A stretch of DNA of 64,000 nt from Coprinellus micaceus (taxonomy: Eukaryota > Basidiomycota > Agaricomycetes > Agaricales > Psathyrellaceae). Position numbers and translations under genes: made by a program. A model generated the notes under the pieces. It was not told the origin of the DNA. It was given only the letters and a program-made list of their open reading frames with translations, and did not search any database. The first letter of the stretch is position 1. Every line of letters begins with the position of its first letter. The DNA lies in assembly GCA_951394405.1 (NCBI GenBank), contig OX596334.1, positions 3,968,001-4,032,000 of the forward strand, in the 5' to 3' direction. This document shows, in pieces, positions 54,931-64,000 of the stretch.

Positions 54931-57900
54931 GGCTGCCCCTTCGTCGATCGTGCTTGGGGACGCCCTACGTCATCGATCATCCCTCACCCTTCTCGTCACT
55001 GCATAGCTCTGGACTACAGAATCGTACGCCATTGGTGGTTCCACCTAAATATACCCCCGTATTACGACCTTAAATCGACTCTATTCGCAACATTCGCCAG
55101 CTGTGGGTAGTCCAGCAAGGGACGCCGCCTGTCGTTACGCGTCCCCTGAAAGGACCAGCCCTGCCTCACCCAACCGAAAACCGCTACAGGAGGTGGAAGA
55201 ACGGGCCGTTCGTACGATGCTTGAACGCCAGTCGTACACGACCCCTTCACTAGGCACCGTCGCCTCCAACTGTCCTCCGTTAGGATGTCCCCTCGACCAG
55301 CCACTTCCCGATTCGACGAGGTACTCAGTTAGGCGCCGTTCGCCTGCCTAGTCCGAACCGAATGGGCTGGGGAAGGTGTGTCTGTGCGCAGGAACGCAGT
55401 CATGGAACGGGGAAAACCCTTTATTGAGGAGATGAGGTAATCGGGCCGTGAACAGAAGGGTGAGCTCCCCGACCCCATACGCACACAAAATCAAGGCCTG
55501 ACGGTCTGCTTGTCAGGTGAAGAGTAGAGATGGAGCGTGGCTCTTGCGTTCTTCCGCAGCGAGCAACGCATAAGAGCGGTGTTACCCGGCCAAGCAGAGC
55601 CCGCCCTAGTGCTGGTGAGTCGTCCGTGTACAGTACACCCTCGTGTATACTCACAATCCTGCTCAGGTCGCAGCCAGAGAACCCGATTTCCGATACAACA
55701 TCCAGGCGAGGATTTGTTGCCGTCGGGACTCATTGACTGGGATGTACAGCCCAATACCCACCGTTGACGGATTCGTTCTTTGGCCGTGCTTGGGTCGTGC
55801 ATAGGGTGACGCGCCTCTCTACCTTATCCCATGTTTATGGATCCTAGAGCTCTTTAGCTCACCAGTTGACGCATTCCAGTAGGATTGTAGTCGCACTATC
55901 GTGATATGCGCGTTCTCGGTTTGTTGATAAATGTGACCCTTTTTGGGGCTAAGTTGACCTCTCGAATGCGATAATGTTCCTAACCTCTCCTTGTCGAGAA
56001 TGTCAGGACTCTGCGAACATATCGAGGGTCGCGTCGTACTAGGCTATCACATAATCGATACACGGATACCGCATACGCCGTGTGTAGGTTTGCACAGGGG
56101 TCTTCGAGAACTTCGAGCGAGGATCGCCCAGCGTTCTAATGGGAATCATTATCTCATCTATGATTTTCCAAATCCCACCCTCGTACCCATCGTCCTTACA
56201 ATCAGGACGATGAGTTTCGTTCAACCTTTGCTTCAGCGAAAGGGTCGACGACTCGGAGGGAACGCCGAACGATGGGAAATCTGGCGCCGGGAAGAGGGAA
56301 AGCAGAATTAGCATCGATGGCTGGGGAGCGGAGGTGAGGGAGGGCGCAGCATACTTGATTGTATTCGTTACTTGTGAGTATTTTCTCCTGATGAATCTCA
56401 CCTTCATGCCTTCATTTTCGTCGTCCCGATGGGTAGGGCGTGGATGAAGTCCTTATTCGTCACTTTGCCGTGCTACCGCTGGAGAGGGTAGCGGAGTGAG
56501 CCAGGCATCCCCCTTTAATCGAAATTGCGGCCCCTAGCCACATGGCGAGTGAGACGGGGTGGAATATGTAGGGGGGAAGCGAGGGGAACTCACCTTTGCC
56601 ATCTCTTGGGATATCGACGACGAATCCTCTCCATCCCCAGGCAGCCATGCTCGCAGCATCCTTCACGGAGACACACGCCTTTCTCGCGTCCATAGGTAGG
56701 CCTGCTAGGGCGAGCATTGGGAACAGTGAATATGAACGAGCATTTGTCGAAGACGCGCCGAGCATGCATGGGCTTCAGGGGCGCTCCCCAGTCCGATTCC
56801 CCGATGATCGGCCACTCGAAATGATGGCCGACCCCGCCTGCTCCACATGGCCCTGGAATGCATTTTGCCCTTGACCGCGACCACTTTGTGCTGCTCAAAG
56901 ACGACGAAAACCGGAGCCTCGAATGTCGAAGCTTGTCTCTCCCTTCCGCCACCTCGATTGACATCGCTATTGCTCCTCCCCCTTTATTCAGGTGATCCTG
57001 GCTTTGACTCGACGCATCCAACCGCTGCTCTATCCATTCACCGACTGTCCCCCTTCCACCCCACCATCACCCCTCTCCCATCTCCCGGTTCCGTGAAACT
57101 CTCCCATCCTCCCTGCAGCCCCTTGACCTCCCTTCCTCTTCCGTTCCTTCCTCCCCATCCTGCTAACATCGCCCCCACTGCCAGAGACTCCACGTTCTAG
57201 CCTTCCCATGACTGCTTCCCTCGCCCGTCAGCTTCCTCGGGGGTTTCGTCTTCTCAATCCGCCTGCTCCTGCTTCGGAGTCGTCGCTAGTGCCCGCACAT
57301 TCCGAGGGGGGGAAAGAGCTGCGATCCGAATGAAGTATCTGCCTCATTGGGGATATCCACCGGCTGGATGAAGGGCTGGCGGTGACGAGGCAAGGGATTG
57401 AAGTGTCGTGGGTGAATGAGTGACGGCCACAAGAATTAAAACTGCTTTCTCACTGGGGTGGCCGGCATACGACCCCCACACCCTCGCCGCGTCCTCTTCC
57501 ACTAGCCGCGGCTGCAGCCATCCCGAGACTCTTGCGCAGTCCCGTCGATTAACGGGTTCCTCTTTCACCTTCGCTCCCCGGTGTAGTCAATCCTAGGCCA
57601 CCCTCGATTAGCTTGATCATACCCGAGGTGTTCCTGGCTTGTTCCAACAACCCTCCAGTTGGTACCAAGCGTCTTGGGCAACTTGCTCCGCCCTGGGCAC
57701 GTGTGCGAACATGCCGAGCTCAGATGGGGAGATTTGGAGAGACGGGGAACCTCTCCCTCATCGAGATCTGGGGTTGTTTGGCACCCGTTCTGAATGGGGC
57801 GCACGTTTCAGGTGACCTCCGGATTCGTACACCTGCGCTGGCGGAATGAGGACGATGTGAGGGCGAAACATCGGGGATGGCGAAGGAATCAGGATGCTGT

Positions 57901-59683
57901 GGGCGAGGAGGGGAGGACAAAGTTCCCAATTCTGAGAGGATCGTCGAGCTCAAGTGCTCGCGTTCTTGAAAGGGGTGGGATGACCAGGCGAGAGGGGACG
58001 AAAGTGGGTGGATAACCGAGTGGTGATCGTGTTGGGAGGGCGAGGGTTTGGGAAGGTTGCTCAGCGGAAGGCTGGCTGGCCGCGTTCCTATCTCTGCATT
58101 CCCAGTGTTAGTTCGGCCGTTGACAAAGTGGTGGGAGTGAACTTGGTGTGGTTCGAGCTTCATGCAGGTGGGTTATCGATCAAGCATCTGAATCCTCTTC
58201 GAATGAGTTTGGGATTGAAGGGACATATGACAGGAGGTGAGGGTACGTACCGCAAGTGCTATTAAGGGACACCCATGCATTCGGGCGAGCTACGAAAGGC
58301 GTTCCGCTGCTCCCCAAGATGTTATCGTGTGGTTGAGTGAGGAGCGGAAGACGTCGGTAGCGTGTCAATTCTTGGATTCAGATGGCAGCAGAGGTTTTGG
58401 CATAACAGTCACGCGAAGGGCTGAGGGAACCGTTATCGAAGCGGACGGAAGGGTGAAGAGTGCGGTGGCGGGTATTGAGCTAGTACGAATGTGCTCTCAA
58501 CAGAAGGCCAGATGGGGGGATTTTGCGGAGAAAGGGGAGGAGTGGTGGAAGCAGTTGCAAAGCACGCAGTGAAAGCTTAGGTGCAGACATTCTGCTAAAA
58601 GGGCCGCATGAGAGGGGAGGAAGAGACTATGGCTTGCAGTAAAGCGAGTGGGTAATGTTCAACTCACCATGACGCGCGCAGACTCGAATCCCTCCTTGGG
58701 TCGTCGAATTTTGCCCAAGAATGACAAAAGCGCAGTTGGTCAATGTGAGCCCGGCGGCTACCGAGACTTCGTTCGCCTGCGTCGTGCATCGTGGGCGTCG
58801 TCTTCATGGCGGTGAAAGCGAGAGCCTCCATCACCGTCAGGGGCTCATCCGTTTTGGGAGATGCCGAGGCCAGCCGCCCATTCTGGCAGCTGTCTCTCGA
58901 CGAGAAACCCTCATGGAGGATATATTCGAAGATACGTGTTCTTCTATGCGTTATCATTTCTCTGGTCGGGAAATATGAGGGAGTATGCGAAAAGGGCGGG
59001 TTTTCGGTTTGGAAGGATGTGAGGTATGACGAGTTGTCGGTATGGGAGGATGCGAGATATCCTTTTCTCTTGGGTCGAAAAGATACGGGGGTCTGAGCAT
59101 ACGGGCGTCTTTGTTTTCTTCCTTCTGCTGCTGCTGCGGCATACGTACGTATATACTACCGCATACACTCCCTTTGGTTTTGGGTGCCATTCACCTCAGT
59201 GCCCTTTGGGCGACTAGAACGCGGCGATGATCTCGTCGAGGTGGGCTTCCGCTTCGCCAGCCACGCATAAAGCAACGCGGGGTGGTAGGGCAGAACGGGT
59301 ATATTAGAGCGAACGAACGAATGAACGGTCTCTTCCCTCCCCCAAACTCAAATCCCTCCCCACACCAACATATAAACCCTCGTCGTGATAGGTCGCCGGG
59401 CCCTCGTCGGCGATCATGTGTGGATGTACATACATACACATTTACAAGGGGAGGCAGGATGGAGACGAATAGATATAAGTACGAATAGTGGGGACGTAGG
59501 TTGAGTAACGAGCTACACACAGCTGACGAGAAACGAATATGAATATATACGGGCGGAGGGGATGGAAACACAGCGATGGACAACGAAGTAGAGGAATACA
59601 TATAAGCGACCGGAGATAGCGAAGCAGAGTCCATGGTGTAGATCACTGGGGAGGTGAGGGTCGGAGGATCAGGATCCAAATAT
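54931..59683. other. 4.7-kb stretch without a supported gene
   Basis: Many frames of 60-150 codons occur on both strands, none with a domain, start context or splice pattern I can defend. The part from about 58.9 to 59.6 kb is the 3' flank of the NACHT-TPR gene. Cryptic multi-exon genes cannot be excluded. Confidence 0.4.
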
Positions 59684-62600
59684 TCAGGGTTGAGATGGAG
59701 AACGGGACTTTGCCTCAGCCAGCTTGGCCTGGAGGTCGAGGAGTTTAGGACGCAGGATGTGGTCTGGGGGGCACTCTGATAAGGCCCCTTCACAAACAGA
59801 AATAGCTTGCCGGAGCTCTTCGACTGAGCCCGAGGATTCGTAGTGGCGAAGGAGGATGGTCGCATGGGTCATCCGGCGCTCCCAACCTTGGCGGTTGCCT
59901 GACGGGGTGACAGAAACCGACTCTCGACTCAGCTGGAGAGCTTCGTCGAGGTGCTCGGGTTTGAAGTGGAGCGCCTTTGCTAATGTATCAAGGGTATAAG
60001 GACGGTCGGGGTGCCCAATTGGTAGGATGGAAAGCGACCTTCGCCCAAGAGAAATCGCCTCTTCAAGGTTCTCTATAAGTCCTTTGGCTTCGTACCGGAG
60101 GGTCAACTCCCAGGCAAGGTCGTTGAGATGGCCCGCATGGTCTGCATGGTCCAGCTGGTGGTATTCCAGTATCTCCCGACGTAGACGAATGCTCTCGTCC
60201 AAGTCGATGATGAATGCTGTGGTCTCAAATCGAGAAAGGAGGGAAGCCGCAAGCCCCAGGAGAGCTGCAGCACGGTCTGCATGTCCGGGTGGGCGCAGTT
60301 CCAGCACTTCCCTGGACAGTCGAACCGCCTCATCCAAGTCGGCGGTGGATGCTGTCTCGGAGCGAGACTGAAGGGAAACTGCAAGGCTTTCGAGAGCTGC
60401 AACATGGTCTGCATGTCCGAGTGGGCACAGTTCCAGCACTTCCCTGCGCAGTCGGACTGCCTCATCCAAGTCAGTGGTGGATGGCATGCTCTGAAAGCGA
60501 GAATGGAGGGAGTATGCCAGGTTTTTGAGAGCTGTGACATGGCCTGCATGTCCAGGTGGGCGCAGTTCTAGAACTTCCCTGCATAGTTGAACTGCCTCGT
60601 CCAAGTCGGTGGTGGATGCTGTCGTCTCGGAACGAGACTGAAGCGAAGCTGAAAGGTTTTGGAGGGAGGCGCCACGATCTTTGTGGCCAGGTGGGCACAG
60701 GTCTAGAGCCTCTCTCTCCAGGTGAATTATTTTGTCGATATTGCTCATAGAGCCTCCGATTTCTGAGGAGGATACAAGCGCATTGGCCAAGTTACCCAGA
60801 GAATATGCACGATTCGCATGACCCGGAGGGCGCAGATTTAGGGCCTCTTGGTGGAGTGATATCGAATGGTCTAGGTCTTGAGTATTCCCAAGGAGCTCAA
60901 AACGGGTGTAGAGTGAAGTTGCCAGTGAGTAAAATGCACTGGCTCTGTCGGAACTCTCAGATTCTTCCACAATATACAATGCGTTTTGATGGGCTAATAC
61001 AGCCTTGTCGCCTGCATCGGTGTCTTTGGTGTATTTTGCTAATTGATAGTAAGCCCAGCCCAGGGCATCCCAGATCCCCGCACTCCAAGGTTGGAGACGG
61101 ACCGCCACCTCCAAGCAGGGTATTTGCAATGGTATGACCTCTGGGGAGTGTGACCTAAGGACGCCCGCAATGTCCTGCATTAGCCTCCCCATCTCACCGT
61201 CCCCGTAACATCCTTCCTCCATCATAGACCCTGGTTTCACCAAGCAAATGAACAGAGAACCCCATCGGAACAAGGTTTTGCTCCCGATTTGCTGAAGCAA
61301 TTGGCAGACCCTCGTCCCTTCCCACCCGACAGCCGAACCTAGCCGGACGGACGGGGTTCCACGGTGGATGTGTGTAGCAAGGTATCTTACAATGTATGTG
61401 TGTTTCGGAGAAAGGCGAAGGGGATCGATAGGATGAGAACCGGGGAGGAAATGAGGCAGCACAGTGAGGCAACATTGCGCTAATTGAGCATGCGCGTCAA
61501 GCAATGGGGTATGGAAGGCGGCGTGGGGTGGGGTCGAGTCACTCTCCAGGTAGTCTAAAAATGACTGGTGGAACAGTGTACCAGCTGGATAAACTGTGGG
61601 ATCCCCCTCGCAGTCGGCGACCTGACGAATTTGCAAGGCCTTGAGTTCGAGTTGGAGACTCTGAATCGCGCGAATGGGCAGGTTGGTCAGCCCCGCAAAG
61701 TCGGCGATCGGAAGAGGCTCTTGAAGGGCAAGCGTGGCGCTCAGGTACTCTCGGAAGAGGTCTCGGTCCTCGCAATCTGGAAAGAGCCACATTATTGCCT
61801 GGTGATATAGGGTCGCCAGCTGCTCACTATCTCCGAGGCTTCGACGCGCCGCGAGAATGGAGTCAAGGATGTCTTCGGGGGGCAGGCGGCTCAACCTCTT
61901 CTGTAGGAGGGAGCACACAACAGTCGCCCAAATGAACAGTCCGTTTGCAAGCTCCGCAAGTTGTGTGATCCGCCATGGAGCTGGGCGTCGTCCGTGTCCC
62001 CAGTTTACGTCGTCGAATTGCTTCGCGAGGTACTGCGCCATGATGGCCGTTGGTACGGGTTGGAGGGGGTAAGGGCGAATCGAAATGTCTTTGAAACCCC
62101 GAGCTCGAGGATCGGACCGGCCAAGAAGAATGAATTTGACCGAAGTAGAGGCAGGGACCAGGGAGGAGAGTGCTTTGAGGAGGGCTGCATGGGATTCCCA
62201 CTCGTCGATGGCATCGAAGAGTACGATAAGAGGATGAGACAGGCGTAAGGATCGTACAGGCCCAATTATGTACCTTTCGACGTGGTCCACCAACGGTGCT
62301 CCTTTGCACGCCTTGATAGCTTCCAAGATGGACGGAATGGCGGAGGGGTAAGTTTCCCCAATTTCACGAGATATCATCTTCACAACACTCTCCGGGCCGC
62401 GGGAATCACTAGGCAAGGCGTTGAGGGACACAGAAGCGGCGAGAAGACCGGCTACGTGAAGTCGATGAGTGAGGTGACGGGCGAGCGTGGACTTTCCTAA
62501 ACCCGCAGGTCCGTGGATGAAGAGGGAGAGATCCAAATTGGGGTCTTTCCCCCAGCCCAGGACATCTTGAACAGTCTCTTCGCGGCTTCCCTCCAGGTAC

Positions 62601-63221
62601 TCGTTCTGTTGCCCACTCATATCGATATCGCGCTGCTTCGGGAGGCTGTCCCATAGCAAGGCTGCTTATGAGGGTGCCTCAGTCTAGAGTCCACAGCTGG
62701 CTACGTTATCGAACTCACCATTTCCATTGGAGAAAAACGCTCGCTCGATAGTGGTAACTGCAGTGGGGGTGAAGGGTGAGGCTATTGCATCCCAGGGACA
62801 TTTCTTGAACCTACCTGAGTTTGCTCCTAAGGCTGCATTCGTCACGCTCCCAATGTAGTTTGCAGTTCCATGTACACTATGTGAGTTACTGTCTGTTCGG
62901 GGGGTCAGAGTGCCCCGTCGACAATGAGGTGAACTCATGCTCACAAGTACTGCCGTAGTTGTGCACGGAACGGTCTTCTACAAGAATAGTAGGAGATTTG
63001 TGGGGTGACAAGAGGGGATCCTGGTGTTGTCCCACTCCATATATCGGACCGGTTTCAAAAGAACCTCGGCGCTCATCGGTATGGCCGCCTGACGTTCTTG
63101 TCGGGACGGAGCCGTCCTGTGTCGAGGTTGTGGGTGGTTCGCGGGATTTGGACCGTTTTCGACGACCTCTGAACACGCCAAGCAGCCCCCCCTTCTTCCG
63201 ACGATTCGGCGGATCGGACAT
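59684..63221 (-). CDS. NACHT-TPR (NOD-like receptor type) protein, intact
   Basis: Four exons: 63221-62945 (ATG MSDPPNRRKKGG), 62892-62815, 62757-62719, 62661-59684; introns 52, 57 and 57 bp; 1,123 residues in frame. Exon 1 is basic then Ser/Pro-rich. Exon 2 encodes the short Gly/Asn motif HGTANYIGSVTNAALG, shared with the broken paralogue. The large exon has a NACHT NTPase: Walker A GPAGLGKST, Walker B LIVLFDAIDEW and a sensor-like FILLGRSDPRARG. It continues through a helical region (AIMWLFPDCEDRDLFREYLSA) to about seven 42-residue TPRs (PPGHADRAAALLGLAASL type) and a Ser-rich end. Such STAND proteins oligomerise on ligand binding and trigger immune-like or incompatibility responses in fungi; this gene's ligand and output are unknown. 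No recognised N-terminal effector domain is present. Confidence 0.9.
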
Positions 63222-64000
63222 TTTCCTCGTCTAGTTGGATATCAGGGCAGCCAATGCGGTATGGAATCGAGGGGGAGGACGAAAGGGTCGGCGCTTAAGC
63301 ACTCGAACCCGGCCCCTGGGATCAGTTCGTGAGACAGTCGGTCGGCATTTACCGGCGCTCAATACGGAAGTGCCCCTGACCCAGAGAGCGTTCATACCAC
63401 GACCGCGATGAACAGGATCAGCGACTCAAGGTACCTTCTCCTTGCTCACAGGTTGTGGCTACGTTTCACCTAGCCGCTCTACCTACCAATAACCATGCTC
63501 CAGGACGTCGGGCGTAGACCCAGGAGACTGAGGCCAATGCAACGACCCAACTGCTACAGCGGTGCAGAGGTCCGACTCACCAGTCACCCCTTCGCACTAC
63601 GAGACTCTGCGCCGGCCGGCCTACTAAATCAGAAGGCTCCAAGTCTTGCATGCTGGATGATCAAGGAGAGGGGCTGCGAATGGACCCGTCGCGCCAGGTA
63701 CGTTGCCATCCTTGCTCTAGCAGGCCTGTCGTCCCCCTTTCACCTGCATACCATCCTCAAGACTCCTCCCATAGGGCTTACCGCGTGCTTTGGACGCGAA
63801 GCCACTCATGAGCAGCCCCGGAGACCGACCTTGAGCACCGTTGCATTACCCGTTCAGTCAACGCTGCTTTAGCCCTCGCCCCCTCATCCTCTGGCAGTAC
63901 TCAACGGGGAATGCGTATGCCGCTCCCTCGTATCGTGCATTTGGAATGGAGCGAACAGGTACGTCTCTTCCTTCACGAACACCTATGGCTCGAAGTGTCG
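63222..64000. other. 5' flank, no supported gene
   Basis: Upstream region of the NACHT-TPR gene. A 125-codon frame at 63495-63872 (+) has an ATG but no recognised domain and may be chance. Confidence 0.4.

Noticed and set aside
1..64000. tRNA, rRNA, CRISPR, bacterial operon or phage features
   Set aside because: None seen by eye; the intron-containing genes show a fungal nuclear sequence. A tRNA scan could still find a small gene I missed.

Overview
This window looks like nuclear DNA of a mushroom-forming basidiomycete (Agaricomycetes). Genes are split by GT-AG introns of about 45-70 bp. The gene content is typical of that group: NACHT-TPR (NOD-like receptor type) proteins, degenerate F-box/LRR-like proteins, KDZ-type transposase relatives and non-LTR retrotransposons. 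No bacterial operons, CRISPR arrays, rRNA or tRNA genes were seen. The class assignment is inference from gene families, not from a marker gene.

Layout. 1-8.7 kb: a multi-exon conserved hypothetical gene (+), two F-box-like genes (-), an F-box/nucleotidyltransferase-like gene (+), a minisatellite and a small partial gene. 9.2-10.4 kb: a non-coding element with 19-bp terminal inverted repeats and dense TCCAGTGGA-type repeats. 10.4-13.7 kb: nothing convincing. 13.7-26.1 kb: the most rearranged part. A NACHT-TPR gene is in two pieces, 17787-23456 (+) and 13735-14317 (-). It carries a LINE in its first exon, a nonsense codon, a frameshift and a hAT-like insertion. Two nearly identical inverted copies of that AGCTGAGC-rich element (14318-17247 and 23457-26089) bound a 6.2-kb segment. 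Their target-site duplications are crossed between the copies, which shows that the segment is inverted relative to the state when the elements inserted, or that the assembly flipped it. 28-33 kb and 50.7-55 kb: an F-box paralogue next to degenerate repeat arrays, in opposite orientations, like the arms of an old inverted duplication. 33-50 kb: a small coiled-coil gene, a decayed Pro-rich multi-exon gene, a small four-exon gene, a prion-like/coiled-coil gene split by a 5'-truncated LINE with a 14-bp target duplication, and, divergently transcribed from it, a decayed KDZ-associated gene split by a 1-kb inverted-repeat element. 55-59.7 kb: no recognisable gene. 59.7-63.2 kb: an apparently intact four-exon NACHT-TPR receptor gene.

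Common theme: this is an accessory region dominated by fast-evolving receptor-like and F-box genes and by mobile elements that have landed in exons. Several decayed genes have single in-frame TGA codons, some where the reading suggests an ancestral CGA, which fits C-to-T mutation at CpG. The intact receptor gene serves as a template that shows how the broken copy was assembled and damaged.
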